From assembly GCA_018380885.1 (NCBI GenBank), contig JAGZSY010000003.1:1-64000 (forward strand): a stretch of 64,000 bases of DNA, written 5' to 3'. A program made the position numbers and the translations under genes. Of the stretch, positions 18,051 through 27,918 are shown in pieces. This DNA comes from Enterocloster asparagiformis. Its GTDB lineage: Bacteria > Bacillota > Clostridia > Lachnospirales > Lachnospiraceae. The notes beneath the pieces are model-generated. The model saw nothing but the letters and a program-made list of their open reading frames with translations. It was not told where the DNA came from and ran no database searches. Within the stretch, counting starts at the first letter, position 1; each line of letters starts with the position of its first letter.

Positions 18051-18704
18051 ATGAGTGATTTGCGGATTAAGACCTGCGTGCTCGGAGCTGTGAGCACCAA
18101 CTGTTATATATTATACAACAACGCCTCAAAGGAGGCGGTGATCGTTGATCCCGGGGACAACGCCCCCTATATCATGAACATGTGCAGGGAGCTGGGAGTG
18201 ACGCCGGCGGCTATCGCGCTGACCCACGGACATTTCGACCACATTCTGGCCGCGCCGGAGCTGTGCCGCTCGTTTCACATTCCGGTTTACGCCTCAGCCG
18301 GGGAGGACGCCATGCTGGCGGACACCAGCCTGAACTTATCCGGAACCTGCGATTCCGAGCCCACCAGCTTTCACGCGGATGAACTGCTGAGGGACGGGCA
18401 GGAGTTTACGCTCCTGGGGCTGACGTGGAACGTGATCGCAACCCCGGGGCACACCTCGGGGTCGGTCTGCTACTACATTCCCCAAGAGGGCGTGCTGCTG
18501 GCCGGGGATACGCTGTTTGCGGACTCCTACGGCCGCACGGATCTGCCCACCGGAAGCTCGGCCCAGCTGGTGGCCTCCATTCTTGACAAGCTGTTCGCGC
18601 TTCCCGACGACACCATGGTTTACCCCGGACACGGGGAAAGCACCACCATCGGACACGAGAAGCAGTACAACCCGGTGACATATTACAGGAGACATACGCT
18701 ATGA
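18051..18704 (+). CDS. MBL-fold metallo-hydrolase (glyoxalase II-like)
   Basis: A 217-residue metallo-beta-lactamase-fold hydrolase with the metal motif THGHFDH (H59, H61, D63, H64), a later TPGHTSGS and a final YPGHGESTT histidine. Proteins of this size are annotated as hydroxyacylglutathione hydrolase-like, though Clostridia generally lack glutathione, so the real substrate is uncertain. It starts 13 nt after relA and its stop overlaps the hemZ start (ATGA), indicating co-translation. This neighbourhood is common in Lachnospiraceae. Confidence 0.88.
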   Translation: MSDLRIKTCVLGAVSTNCYILYNNASKEAVIVDPGDNAPYIMNMCRELGVTPAAIALTHGHFDHILAAPELCRSFHIPVYASAGEDAMLADTSLNLSGTCDSEPTSFHADELLRDGQEFTLLGLTWNVIATPGHTSGSVCYYIPQEGVLLAGDTLFADSYGRTDLPTGSSAQLVASILDKLFALPDDTMVYPGHGESTTIGHEKQYNPVTYYRRHTL

Positions 18705-20197
18705 TCGGTTTACTGATACAGGACAATGCGTTTGAGCAGGACATCAGAGAGCTTCTGATGTCCTTTTATCCGGGCGAAATCTATGCCCATGAAGTGAAGG
18801 AAGGCGTGGAGTTCTACGTTGAGAGCCGTTTGGAAGCCGGCGAGGCCAGGCTGTTGATCTGGGATCCCGCGGCAGAGCCGTCTGAAAACGCCGTCGGAGA
18901 GCCGGAGGGGATTTGTCCGCCGGTACCGGGATTCGCCCTTGCCATGGACCGCAGGTCTGCGGCCGACCTCTCGGACCACCTGGGCACAAAAAATGTGATC
19001 AAGCAGATGTTTTACCGCATGCTCTGCGAGCGCACGGGGAAAACGCTGCCCTGGGGCTCCCTGACGGGCATCCGTCCCACGAAAATCGCCCTGAGCCGCC
19101 TGGAGGAGGGCTGGGATGAGGCGGAGATCCGCAGATATATGAAGGAGATGTATCTGGCCAGCGATGAGAAAATAGACCTGAGCGTGGAGATCGCGGCCCG
19201 GGAGAAACAGCTGCTGGAGCCGTTGGACTACGAGCGGGGCTACAGCCTGTACGTGGGTATCCCGTTCTGCCCCACCACCTGCCTCTACTGCTCCTTCACC
19301 TCCTACCCCATCGGAAAGTGGCGGGGGCGGACGGGACTGTATCTGGACGCCCTGTTTAAGGAGCTGGAGTACACGGCGAAAAAGATGGAGGGCAGGCCCC
19401 TGGATACGGTTTACTTCGGCGGCGGAACGCCCACGTCCCTGGAAGCCGGGGAAATCGATTCGATTTTATGTAAACTTGATCGGCTCTTTGACTTATCGAA
19501 CGCGCTGGAGTTTACCGTGGAGGCGGGCCGGCCGGACAGCATCACCCGCGAAAAGCTGCAGGTGCTGCGGGATCACGGGATCACGCGTATCTCCATCAAC
19601 CCCCAGACCATGAATCAGTCCACCCTGGATTTGATCGGGCGCAGACACACGGTGGAGATGGTAAAGGAGCGGTTTTACATGGCCCGGGAGCTGGGCTTTG
19701 ACAATATCAATATGGACCTGATCATGGGACTTCCCCAGGAGGGCCTGGACGAGGTGCGCCATACCCTGGACGAGATCCGCTCCTTAAGGCCGGATTCCCT
19801 GACCGTGCACTCCCTGGCCATCAAGCGGGCGGCCCGTCTGAATATGTTTAAGGAAGATTACGGGGATTTAAAAATACAGAATACCCCGGAGATGATCGAT
19901 CTCAGCGCTGCCTGCGCCCGGGAGCTGGGAATGGAGCCCTATTACCTGTACCGGCAGAAGAATATGGCCGGGAACTTTGAGAATGTGGGCTACGCCCTGC
20001 CGGGGAAGGCGTGTATCTACAATATCCTGATCATGGAGGAGATGCAGACCATCGTGGCCTGCGGCGCAGGGACAACCACCAAGGTGGTGTTCCCGGCGGA
20101 GAACCGCAGGGAGCGCTGCGAGAACGTGAAAGAGGTGGAGCAGTACATCAACCGCATCGATGAGATGATCGGGCGGAAGGAACGGATTTTAGTGTAG
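18701..20197 (+). CDS. hemZ: Coproporphyrinogen dehydrogenase HemZ (radical SAM)
   Basis: A 498-residue radical SAM protein of the HemN/HemZ family, which oxidatively decarboxylates coproporphyrinogen III in anaerobic haem synthesis. The [4Fe-4S] cluster motif is CPTTCLYC with C190, C194 and C197, followed by FGGGTPTSL and INPQTMNQSTLDLIGRRHT, a HemZ-like stretch. The long N-terminal extension before the cluster also fits HemZ rather than HemW. Overlaps the MBL-fold gene by four bases. Many gut Clostridia carry hemZ without a full haem pathway, so its role here may differ. Confidence 0.9.
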   Translation: MIGLLIQDNAFEQDIRELLMSFYPGEIYAHEVKEGVEFYVESRLEAGEARLLIWDPAAEPSENAVGEPEGICPPVPGFALAMDRRSAADLSDHLGTKNVIKQMFYRMLCERTGKTLPWGSLTGIRPTKIALSRLEEGWDEAEIRRYMKEMYLASDEKIDLSVEIAAREKQLLEPLDYERGYSLYVGIPFCPTTCLYCSFTSYPIGKWRGRTGLYLDALFKELEYTAKKMEGRPLDTVYFGGGTPTSLEAGEIDSILCKLDRLFDLSNALEFTVEAGRPDSITREKLQVLRDHGITRISINPQTMNQSTLDLIGRRHTVEMVKERFYMARELGFDNINMDLIMGLPQEGLDEVRHTLDEIRSLRPDSLTVHSLAIKRAARLNMFKEDYGDLKIQNTPEMIDLSAACARELGMEPYYLYRQKNMAGNFENVGYALPGKACIYNILIMEEMQTIVACGAGTTTKVVFPAENRRERCENVKEVEQYINRIDEMIGRKERILV

Positions 20198-20206
20198 AGA
20201 GCGGCA

Positions 20207-20311
20207 GCGGCCCAGGACAGCTTCCGGGGGCCGCTCCGCGGTAAGTTGTCTTTCGTTGCAAATACAGGCAGGCTTTGCCCGCCGGGAAGCCGGTGGATAG
20301 AGCCTGCCTGT
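20207..20311 (+). terminator. Hairpins after hemZ
   Basis: Two inverted repeats follow the hemZ stop: AGCGGCCC with GGGCCGCT near 20207-20236, and an 11-bp perfect stem 20264-20274 with 20301-20311 around a 26-nt loop. Neither is followed by a clean T-run, so termination is likely but not certain. Confidence 0.45.
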
Positions 20312-20354
20312 GCCGTCTCGTGATGGAATGATCAGCCCGCGGGACCTGGCGGTC

Positions 20355-21347
20355 TCAGCGCCGCCACTCTTTGAACCAGGATTCGATCTGGTCCAGGGGC
20401 ATCTCGCAGATAGCCGCCGCGTCCGCGGCGGACATGCCGCGCTTAAACATGTTGTGGGCCACCCTGCGGGTTTTAGAAAATTCGCCCTCCTGGATGCCTT
20501 TTTCCATACCTTGCTCCATGCCCTTTACGATCCCTTCGTTCAGGCTGTCCTCCAACAGCTGCCGCATACCCTCGCACATATCGATTTTCCCTCCTTCATC
20601 CATGCACCGTTCCTTGATATCGGCCAGCCGGTCTAAGCCGGTCAGGGCGGTGATCACGTCGAATGCATCTTCCTCCATATGCTCAAAGCGCTCCCTGCGT
20701 TCCTCGGTAAAGTCCAGCAGGGCACGTTTGTCGCCGGCCCGCCGGATAAAGCCGAACACCTCCCGCAAATCCGTCCGAAACGCGTCCGAGTGCTGAAAGG
20801 TGCGCAGTTCCAACAGATTCATATGGAAGTTGTTGAGCCGGTTCAGCACCGCCGGGGGCAGATCGGCCAGGTCCAGCAGCCCATACAAATCTTTGGCGGC
20901 ATCCCATGGGTCGGTTCCGTAGTAAATGACAATGGTGAACACCGGGTTCAGCCGGTCCAGACGTGAAAAACGTCCTACGTACTCCGCGCCTTTTAAATCC
21001 CCCAGCCGGCGGTGACGGCGCTGGATGCTGCGCATCTGCTCGTCGTACCCGGCCGCGTCCTCCAGCATGATTCGGACCGGCATAGCGTAATGAACCAAAT
21101 CCTGGTGCTCCACTCCGATGACGGCAAAGCGCATGCCCAGGGCCACCCGCCGTACGATATCGCGGTATTTCTGGACCGAATGCCGGTTTCGCAGCCGTCC
21201 CAAAATACTGGTGACGGCGGGGGATTTCTCCGCGATGTCCTGTTCGGAAACAGCCTGGGCGCCCTCGAACAGAAATACATTTACCAGGTCGGCGAACCGC
21301 GCGTTTTCTTCAAAATAGCGCCCCAAAGCGGTATCCTTTTGTCCCAT
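20355..21347 (-). CDS. Rpn-family recombination-promoting nuclease/putative transposase
   Basis: A 330-residue protein of the Rpn/PD-(D/E)XK group. An N-terminal ADLVNVFLFEG region, a central acidic MLEDAAGYDEQ segment and VIGVEHQ resemble the nuclease core, and the Gly/Glu-rich repeat GIVKGMEQGMEKGIQEGE near the C-terminus is typical of the family. GGAGGAG precedes the ATG. It sits on the opposite strand between hemZ and hisS, interrupting an otherwise collinear housekeeping run, which suggests acquisition. Target-site duplications or terminal repeats were not seen. Family membership is fairly sure, activity is not. Confidence 0.75.
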   Translation of the reverse strand: MGQKDTALGRYFEENARFADLVNVFLFEGAQAVSEQDIAEKSPAVTSILGRLRNRHSVQKYRDIVRRVALGMRFAVIGVEHQDLVHYAMPVRIMLEDAAGYDEQMRSIQRRHRRLGDLKGAEYVGRFSRLDRLNPVFTIVIYYGTDPWDAAKDLYGLLDLADLPPAVLNRLNNFHMNLLELRTFQHSDAFRTDLREVFGFIRRAGDKRALLDFTEERRERFEHMEEDAFDVITALTGLDRLADIKERCMDEGGKIDMCEGMRQLLEDSLNEGIVKGMEQGMEKGIQEGEFSKTRRVAHNMFKRGMSAADAAAICEMPLDQIESWFKEWRR

Positions 21348-21831
21348 TCTTCTCCTCCTCGCTGCGCAGCGGGAAGAAGGGAGCTCTTAACCACATTATA
21401 TAAAACGGATGGGCAAAATGCAAGCCGCCGTTCTCTCCCGCGCGCCCTGTGCAGTTGTTTGTAAGTCTCTGTGCTGAATGTCCGGCGGAACTGCCGGGAA
21501 CGGTTGTGAAATATAGAAATTCAGACTTTCCACCAGTCTACCACAGGGGAGACCTTCAGGCAAGCGTTTTTTAGCGGAAGGTGCGGGTGCATGATCCGAG
21601 TGTAAAGTCAGGAAAAGTCCGGGAAAATGGAAGGCCTTTGCCTGGCGCGGGGCGGGAAAAACGGGGGCTATGCGCCGCCCCGGTCCACCCGGCGGACAGC
21701 GGCCCGGGGAATATCCGGCGGACGCGGGACGCCATATGCAAGAATATTGAGGAAAATTCCCCAAAAGTCTTGCAAAATCAAAAAAGTTCATTAAAATATA
21801 GGTATTGATTAAAATAGAATTGGAGAATGAT
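21348..21831. promoter_or_regulatory. 484-bp gap before hisS with a putative promoter
   Basis: No convincing gene lies here. A promoter candidate, TTGCAA (21770-21775) and TAAAAT (21792-21797) with a 16-bp spacer, precedes hisS by about 35 bp. No T-box leader is visible: there is no AGGGTGG-type T-box or terminator stem ahead of hisS. Confidence 0.5.
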
Positions 21832-23097
21832 ATGGCATTGACGAAGAAGCCGGTTACCGGCATGAAGGACATTCAGCCTGCTGAGATGCAGATTCGGGAA
21901 TATGTGATGAACCAGATCCGCGAGACCTACAAGAGCTTTGGGTTCTCCCAGATCGAGACTCCCTGCGTGGAGCACATCGCCAATCTCACCAGCAAACAGG
22001 GCGGCGACAACGAAAAGCTGATCTTTAAAATATTAAAACGCGGCGAAAAGCTGAATCTGGAAGCTGCGCAGGAGGAGAACGACCTGGTGGACAGCGGCCT
22101 GCGCTACGACCTGACCCTTCCCCTTTCCCGCTACTACGCCAACAACGCGGCCAACCTGCCCAAGCCCTTTAAGGCGCTGCAGATGGGCAGCGTCTGGCGC
22201 GCGGACAAGCCCCAGAAGGGGCGCTTCCGCCAGTTTGTGCAGTGCGATATCGACATTCTGGGCGATGCCACCAGCCTGGCGGAGATCGAGCTGATCCTGG
22301 CCACCACCACGGCCCTGGGCCGAATCTGCCCGGACAACGCCTTTACCGTGCGCATCAACGACCGGGGAATCTTAAAGGGCATGGCTCTGCATTGCGGTTT
22401 CCCGGAGGAGTCCATGGACCAGGTGTTTATCATTTTGGACAAAATGGACAAGATCGGTTTTGAGGGCGTGGAGAAGGAACTGCTGGAGTCCGGCTATCCC
22501 GGGGACAGCGTGAGCCGGTATATGGACCTGCTGCGCGGCGTGACCAGGGACGCGGACGGGGTGCGCAGTCTGGGCGGCCAGCTGGCGGATGTGCTGCCTG
22601 CCGAGGTCAGCGAGAACCTGGCCCACATTATGGACACGGTGAACGAGGTGGCGGAGGCCGACTTCGGCCTGGAGTTCGATCCCACCCTGGTGCGCGGTAT
22701 GTCCTACTACACAGGTACGATTTTTGAGATTTCCATGGAGGGCTTCGGCGGCTCCGTGGCCGGCGGCGGCCGCTATGACAAGATGATCGGGAAATTCACC
22801 GGCATGGAGACCCCGGCCTGCGGCTTTTCCATCGGTTTTGAGCGCATTGTGACCATCCTGCTGGACAACGGCTTCACTGTTCCGGGAGAGGGAGAGAAGG
22901 TGGCGTACCTGTTCGAGAAGAACGTGGACTCCTCCACCCTGGCCGGCGTGATCCGGGAGGCCATGGAGGCGCGCAAAAACGGCGTCCAGGTGCTGGTGGC
23001 GCAGATGAACAAGAACAAGAAGTTCCAGAAGGAGCAGTTGGGGAAGGAAGGCTACACCCAGTTTAAAGAATTTTACCGGGAGAGCTTAAAAGGCTGA
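21832..23097 (+). CDS. hisS: Histidyl-tRNA synthetase
   Basis: A 421-residue class II synthetase that charges tRNA-His. GMKDIQPAEM, YDLTLPLSRY, FRQFVQCDIDILG (motif 2 area) and GGRYDKMIGKFTG (histidine-binding HisA-type motif) are present. The ATG at 21832 follows TTGGAGAATGAT; an in-frame TTG nine codons earlier has no good ribosome site. The C-terminal anticodon domain (about 330-421) is intact. aspS follows after 61 bp on the same strand, a frequent bacterial pair. Confidence 0.95.
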   Translation: MALTKKPVTGMKDIQPAEMQIREYVMNQIRETYKSFGFSQIETPCVEHIANLTSKQGGDNEKLIFKILKRGEKLNLEAAQEENDLVDSGLRYDLTLPLSRYYANNAANLPKPFKALQMGSVWRADKPQKGRFRQFVQCDIDILGDATSLAEIELILATTTALGRICPDNAFTVRINDRGILKGMALHCGFPEESMDQVFIILDKMDKIGFEGVEKELLESGYPGDSVSRYMDLLRGVTRDADGVRSLGGQLADVLPAEVSENLAHIMDTVNEVAEADFGLEFDPTLVRGMSYYTGTIFEISMEGFGGSVAGGGRYDKMIGKFTGMETPACGFSIGFERIVTILLDNGFTVPGEGEKVAYLFEKNVDSSTLAGVIREAMEARKNGVQVLVAQMNKNKKFQKEQLGKEGYTQFKEFYRESLKG

Positions 23098-23158
23098 TAA
23101 GCGTCGCGGCCGCGGGCTGTGCCTGCGGGCGATCATTTGATATTAAGGAGATAAAATC

Positions 23159-24949
23159 ATGGCAGAATCAATGGTTGGGATCAAGCGGTCCCACAGATGT
23201 ACAGAGGTAACCACCGCCAATATCGGTCAGGAAGTGACTGTGATGGGATGGGTTCAGAAAAGCAGAAACAAGGGCGGAATCATTTTCGTGGACCTTCGCG
23301 ACCGCTCCGGTATCCTGCAGATCATATTTGAAGAGAGCGACTGCGGCGCGGAGAATTTCGCCAAGGCGGAGAAGCTGCGCAGCGAGTTTGTGATCGCAGT
23401 GACCGGCCGTGTGGAGGCGCGCTCCGGTGCGGTGAACCAGAACCTGGCCACCGGCGCCATCGAGGTGCGGGCAAACTCCATGCGCGTGCTCTCCGAGTCC
23501 GAGACCCCGCCGTTCCCCATTGAGGAGAACAGCAAGACCAAGGAGGAGCTGCGCCTGAAATACCGCTTCCTGGACCTGCGCCGCCCGGACCTGCAGCACA
23601 ACATGATGGTCAGAAGCCGCGTGGCCACGCTGACCCGCGCGTTCCTGGCTGAAGAGGGCTTCCTGGAGATCGAGACCCCCACCCTGATCAAGAGCACGCC
23701 CGAGGGCGCCCGCGACTACCTGGTGCCCAGCCGCGTACATCCCGGCTCCTTTTACGCGCTGCCCCAGTCTCCCCAGCTGTTCAAACAGCTGCTCATGTGC
23801 TCCGGGTATGACCGCTACTTCCAGATCGCCCGCTGCTACCGCGACGAGGATTTGCGGGCCGACCGTCAGCCGGAGTTCACCCAGATCGACATGGAGCTGT
23901 CCTTTGTGGATGTGGACGAGGTTCTGGACGTCAATGAGCGCCTGCTCAAAAAGCTGTTCAAGGAGATCTGCGGCTACGATCTGGCCCTGCCGATTCCGCG
24001 GATGACCTGGCAGGAGGCCATGGACCGCTTCGGCTCGGACAAGCCGGACCTGCGCTTTGGCATGGAGCTAAAGGACGTGTCCCAGGTGGTGAGCGGCTGC
24101 GAGTTCGCAGTGTTCAAAAACGCGCTGGAAAACGGCGGTTCGGTCCGCGGCATCAACGCAGAGGGTCAGGGCCAGATGCCCAGAAAGAAGATCGACGCGC
24201 TGGTGGAGTACGCCAAGGGCTTTGGCGCTAAGGGCCTGGCTTATGTGGCGATCAATGAGGACGGCACCTTCAAATCTTCCTTTGCCAAGTTTATGAAGGA
24301 GGAGGAGATGGCGGCGCTGGTATCTGCCATGGGCGGAAAGCCGGGCGACCTGCTGCTCTTTGCCGCAGACCGGAACAAGGTGGTCTACGACGTGCTGGGC
24401 AACCTGCGCCTGGAGCTGGCCAGACAGCTGGACCTGTTAAAAAAGGACGATTTTAAGTTTTTGTGGGTGACAGAGTTCCCGTTATTAGAATACTCCGAGG
24501 ATGAGGGCCGCTTTGTGGCCATGCATCACCCCTTTACCATGCCCATGGACGAGGATCTCAAATACATTGATTCCGATCCCGGCAGGGTGCGCGCCAAGGC
24601 GTACGATATCGTGCTCAACGGCGTGGAGATGGGCGGCGGTTCCGTCCGTATCCATCAGGGAGACGTACAGTCCAAGATGTTCGAGGTGCTGGGCTTTACC
24701 CCGGAGCGGGCAAACGAGCAGTTCGGCTTCCTGTTAGAGGCCTTCAAATACGGCGTTCCGCCTCACGCGGGCTTGGCCTACGGCTTTGACCGCATGGTGA
24801 TGCTGATGGTGGGCGCGGACAGCATCCGCGATGTGATCGCATTCCCCAAGGTGAAGGACGCCTCCTGCCTGATGACCGAGGCCCCCACGCCGGTGGATCC
24901 TGCGCAGTTAAAGGAGCTGGGGATTGAGGTTGCAGAGACAGAAGAATAA
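23159..24949 (+). CDS. aspS: Aspartyl-tRNA synthetase
   Basis: A 596-residue bacterial-type AspRS. An N-terminal OB-fold anticodon domain (GWVQKSRNKGGIIFVDLRDR), class II motifs (motif 2 FQIARCYRDEDLRADRQPEFTQ in overlapping form, motif 3 GLAYGFDRMVML) and the central GAD insertion domain mark the bacterial form. AAGGAGATAAAATC precedes the ATG. Whether it also charges tRNA-Asn cannot be judged, since no gatCAB genes are in the window. Confidence 0.95.
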   Translation: MAESMVGIKRSHRCTEVTTANIGQEVTVMGWVQKSRNKGGIIFVDLRDRSGILQIIFEESDCGAENFAKAEKLRSEFVIAVTGRVEARSGAVNQNLATGAIEVRANSMRVLSESETPPFPIEENSKTKEELRLKYRFLDLRRPDLQHNMMVRSRVATLTRAFLAEEGFLEIETPTLIKSTPEGARDYLVPSRVHPGSFYALPQSPQLFKQLLMCSGYDRYFQIARCYRDEDLRADRQPEFTQIDMELSFVDVDEVLDVNERLLKKLFKEICGYDLALPIPRMTWQEAMDRFGSDKPDLRFGMELKDVSQVVSGCEFAVFKNALENGGSVRGINAEGQGQMPRKKIDALVEYAKGFGAKGLAYVAINEDGTFKSSFAKFMKEEEMAALVSAMGGKPGDLLLFAADRNKVVYDVLGNLRLELARQLDLLKKDDFKFLWVTEFPLLEYSEDEGRFVAMHHPFTMPMDEDLKYIDSDPGRVRAKAYDIVLNGVEMGGGSVRIHQGDVQSKMFEVLGFTPERANEQFGFLLEAFKYGVPPHAGLAYGFDRMVMLMVGADSIRDVIAFPKVKDASCLMTEAPTPVDPAQLKELGIEVAETEE

Positions 24950-24967
24950 GATCAGTTGGTGATTGAA

Positions 24968-25004
24968 CCGGGCAGCCGCCTTTTGAAACAGAGCGGCTGC
25001 CCGG
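24968..25004 (+). terminator. aspS terminator
   Basis: A 12-bp perfect stem (24968-24979 with 24993-25004, CCGGGCAGCCGC and complement), a 13-nt loop, then TATTATT. Confidence 0.75.
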
Positions 25005-25070
25005 TATTATTAAACGCAATGGGCCGCCGGTGGACGGCGGGGATTTCCGTTGATTTGAGGAGATGGTGTG

Positions 25071-26666
25071 ATGAGCGTTACGGTGGCGGACCTGTTGAAC
25101 CTTCCGTCCTTAAAACCCGCCAGGGTGGTGGCCGGGGCGGGCGGGTTAGCCCGCACGGTGGCCTATGTGTCCGTGCTGGAGTACGCCGACCCGCAGATAC
25201 TGGAGGATGACCTGTTTCCGGACGACACCTACAGCGGGAGCGAGATCGTGATCACCGGGTTCATGAACAATCCCGGCGACGAGCGGCTTCAGTGCGCGGT
25301 GGTCAGGCGCCTGGCGGAGGCGGGGGAGGTGGGCCTGATCCTGTACTACGTGGGAATCTATATGCCTTCCGTGCCCGAGGAGATGAAGCGGATCGCCGAG
25401 GAGAAGGATTTCGTGCTGATCCTGATGCCGGAGGGGAGGATGGATTTCCGCTACGGGGAGGCCATCTGCGAGATCATGGAGCGCATCGTGCGGGACAGGA
25501 TGGCAAACCCGGCCTTTGTCAGCGAGCTGCTGGAGCAGGTGTCCCGCCTGCCGCGCCACCAGCGCACCGTGGACACTATGCTGAAAATGCTCAGCGAGCG
25601 CATGATGGCGTCGTTCCTGCTCACGGACGGCTCCCTGGGGGTTTTAAACGAAGCCACCTGGCCCCACAGCCTGGGAAAGACTTTGCGGGACTTCCTGGAG
25701 ACCGGAAGGCTCCCCGAGCCGGAGCAGGAAGCCTCGGTGCGCGTAAACGGTTCCGACTACCGGCTCTGCCGCGTCTCCATCAAGCTGGACCAGAGCCGCC
25801 CCATGGAGCTGTTTATCTTCCGCGAAGGGGAGCCGCTGTCCCGGGCTGCGGTGGAGCAGGCCGGGGACGCGGTTCGCCTGGCGGCGGGGATTTGGAGCAC
25901 CCAGCACGACGCGGTGGCCGTGCGGGAGCTGGTGTGCGCCATTCTCCAGGATGAGCCTATGAAAATGCGCCGTCTGGCGGACATCTTTCACATCGACGTG
26001 GCTGCCATCCGCACCATGGTGATTCTTCACGGGGAGCAGGAGTGGAACCACGGGAACTGTTCCGCCATTCTCCCAAGCCTGACGGAACTGCTGAGGGCCT
26101 ATTTTGAGACCGTGGTGGCCGACGCCTACGAGGGGGAATTGGTCCTGTTCATGGACGGGCCCAAGTCCCTGAACGAGGAGCGGGAGCTACAGAGGCTGTT
26201 GGAGGCCTGCCCGGCCCTGGAGGGGCAGCGCTGCACCTTTACCTGGTGTAATCATCTGGCCGACACGTCGGCGGTGCGGGAGGCATTTCTGCTCCACCGG
26301 GAATACCGGGCGGACGCGCAGAAGCTGTTTCCGCACAAGAACGCCTACCATATCCGGGAGATGGAGTTCGCCAGGGCCTGCCGCATGAAAATCGCCGGCG
26401 GGGAGACGGGGCTGCACGAGGTTATGAAACCGCTGGAGCCCATCCGCATGGAGAAGGACGAGGCCTGCCTGGACACGCTGGAGGTCTATCTGCTGGACGC
26501 CCAGTGCAGCTATCAGCGGACCGGCGACCTGCTCTTTCTCCACAAAAATACGGTGAAATACCGCCTCAGCCGGTGTTCCGATCTGGTGGGCTACCGCATC
26601 GGCGATTTCCCGGACACGCTGCCCCTCTACCACGCGGCCGCCGTCAGGCGGCTTCTGCGGCCGTAG
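25071..26666 (+). CDS. PucR-family transcriptional regulator
   Basis: A 531-residue protein with the N-terminal PucR domain (about 5-125) and a C-terminal helix-turn-helix of the PucR/CdaR type (CSYQRTGDLLFLHKNTVKYRLSR). Members activate purine, allantoin or related catabolic genes. The ATG at 25071 follows TTGAGGAGATG; an in-frame GTG one codon earlier is a poorer choice. It precedes the DUF917/hydantoinase-like pair on the same strand and probably regulates it. Confidence 0.88.
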   Translation: MSVTVADLLNLPSLKPARVVAGAGGLARTVAYVSVLEYADPQILEDDLFPDDTYSGSEIVITGFMNNPGDERLQCAVVRRLAEAGEVGLILYYVGIYMPSVPEEMKRIAEEKDFVLILMPEGRMDFRYGEAICEIMERIVRDRMANPAFVSELLEQVSRLPRHQRTVDTMLKMLSERMMASFLLTDGSLGVLNEATWPHSLGKTLRDFLETGRLPEPEQEASVRVNGSDYRLCRVSIKLDQSRPMELFIFREGEPLSRAAVEQAGDAVRLAAGIWSTQHDAVAVRELVCAILQDEPMKMRRLADIFHIDVAAIRTMVILHGEQEWNHGNCSAILPSLTELLRAYFETVVADAYEGELVLFMDGPKSLNEERELQRLLEACPALEGQRCTFTWCNHLADTSAVREAFLLHREYRADAQKLFPHKNAYHIREMEFARACRMKIAGGETGLHEVMKPLEPIRMEKDEACLDTLEVYLLDAQCSYQRTGDLLFLHKNTVKYRLSRCSDLVGYRIGDFPDTLPLYHAAAVRRLLRP

Positions 26667-26763
26667 CGCCCATTTGTCCAAAGTGACAAAAAAGCGGGCT
26701 AAAATTCGTTTGAGCGGAGGATTCCGCTTTGGAAAAAAGTTTAGTATGCTTATCTGAGATAAG

Positions 26764-26790
26764 GCCGGCGGGGTCGATCCGCCGGCTTTT
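26764..26790 (+). terminator. Terminator-like hairpin after PucR gene
   Basis: GCCGGCGG and CCGCCGGC form an 8-bp stem around a 7-nt loop and are followed by TTTTCG, 98 bp after the PucR stop and just before the DUF917 gene. It could be a terminator or attenuate read-through into the next operon. Confidence 0.5.
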
Positions 26791-26817
26791 CGCGAACGTA
26801 AAAGGAGCGTGAGGAAT

Positions 26818-27918
26818 ATGCGGAAAATCGGATTATCTGAGATTGAGGACATCGCCCTGGGCGCCTCCCTTCTGGGAGCCGGAGGCGGCGGAGACCCCTA
26901 CGTGGGGAAATTGGTGGCCATCGGAGCGGTGCGGGAGTGCGGCCCCGTGACTCTGCTGGACCCTGAGGAGGTGCCGGACGACGCGCTGGTGATGCCCATC
27001 GCCATGATGGGAGCGCCCACCATACTGGGCGAAAAAACCATCGGCGAACACGAATACCAGAACCTGTACGAGATGGTGAGCAAGTTCTACGGCCGCCAGG
27101 TCTACGCCTTCATGCCCATGGAGGCCGGCGGCGTGAACTCCATGCTGCCCATCGCCGCGGCCGCCAGGCTGGGCCTGCCCCTGGTGGACGCGGACGGAAT
27201 GGGCCGGGCCTTCCCGGAATTGCAGATGGTGACCTTCACTATGGGCGGCGTGTCGGCCACGCCCATGGCCCTGGTGGACGAGAAAGGCAACAGCGCCATT
27301 TTCAACACCATCACCAACAAGTGGACCGAGGAGCTGGCCAGGGCGGTGACCATGAGCTGCGGCGGCTCCGTGTCCGTGTCCCTCTACTGCATGGACGGCG
27401 CCGTTATGAAACGGTACGGGGTCAGGAATATTGTGACCCGCAGCCAGAAGCTGGGCGAGGCCATCCGCCAGGTAAAAAATGCCGGCGATAAGACGCCGGA
27501 GGAGGCGTTTTTGGGATGCGCGGATGCTTACCGGCTGTTTAAGGGCAAGATCGTGGACGTGCTGAGGGAGACGAAGGGCGCGTTCAACTATGGAAAGGTG
27601 GTTCTGGAAGGAATTGGGAACAACAAGGGGCATCAGGCCCGGATCGTGTTCCAGAATGAGAATCTGTGCGCCGAGGTGGACGGCCGGATCATAGCCACCG
27701 TGCCGGACCTGATCTGCCTTGTGGACGCGGAGACCTTTATCCCTGTGACCACGGATGCCCTGAAATACGGAAAGCGCGTACTGGCCGTGGGTCTCAAATG
27801 CTTTGAAATGTGGCGCTCCGGGGAAGGGCTGGAGCTGGTTGGCCCGCGGTATTTCGGGCTGGATACGGATTACATCCCGCTGGAGGAGCGGGTGAACGGA
27901 GGTGAGGCGGATGTATAA
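26818..27918 (+). CDS. DUF917-family protein
   Basis: A 366-residue protein resembling the DUF917 family, which includes the S-methyl thiohydantoin desulfurase domain. Recognisable segments are GASLLGAGGGGDPY near the N-terminus, MPMEAGGVNSMLP and TFTMGGVSATPMALVD. The ATG at 26818 has AAAGGAG 11 nt upstream. The gene overlaps the following hydantoinase/oxoprolinase-like gene by 8 bp. DUF917 proteins regularly accompany such hydantoinase-like ATPases, suggesting a shared cyclic-amide substrate. The reaction is not known. Confidence 0.85.
   Translation: MRKIGLSEIEDIALGASLLGAGGGGDPYVGKLVAIGAVRECGPVTLLDPEEVPDDALVMPIAMMGAPTILGEKTIGEHEYQNLYEMVSKFYGRQVYAFMPMEAGGVNSMLPIAAAARLGLPLVDADGMGRAFPELQMVTFTMGGVSATPMALVDEKGNSAIFNTITNKWTEELARAVTMSCGGSVSVSLYCMDGAVMKRYGVRNIVTRSQKLGEAIRQVKNAGDKTPEEAFLGCADAYRLFKGKIVDVLRETKGAFNYGKVVLEGIGNNKGHQARIVFQNENLCAEVDGRIIATVPDLICLVDAETFIPVTTDALKYGKRVLAVGLKCFEMWRSGEGLELVGPRYFGLDTDYIPLEERVNGGEADV

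Noticed and set aside
21348..21831. T-box riboswitch before hisS
   Set aside because: No AGGGTGG-type T-box, specifier stem or terminator was found ahead of hisS, although such leaders are common for synthetase genes in Firmicutes.
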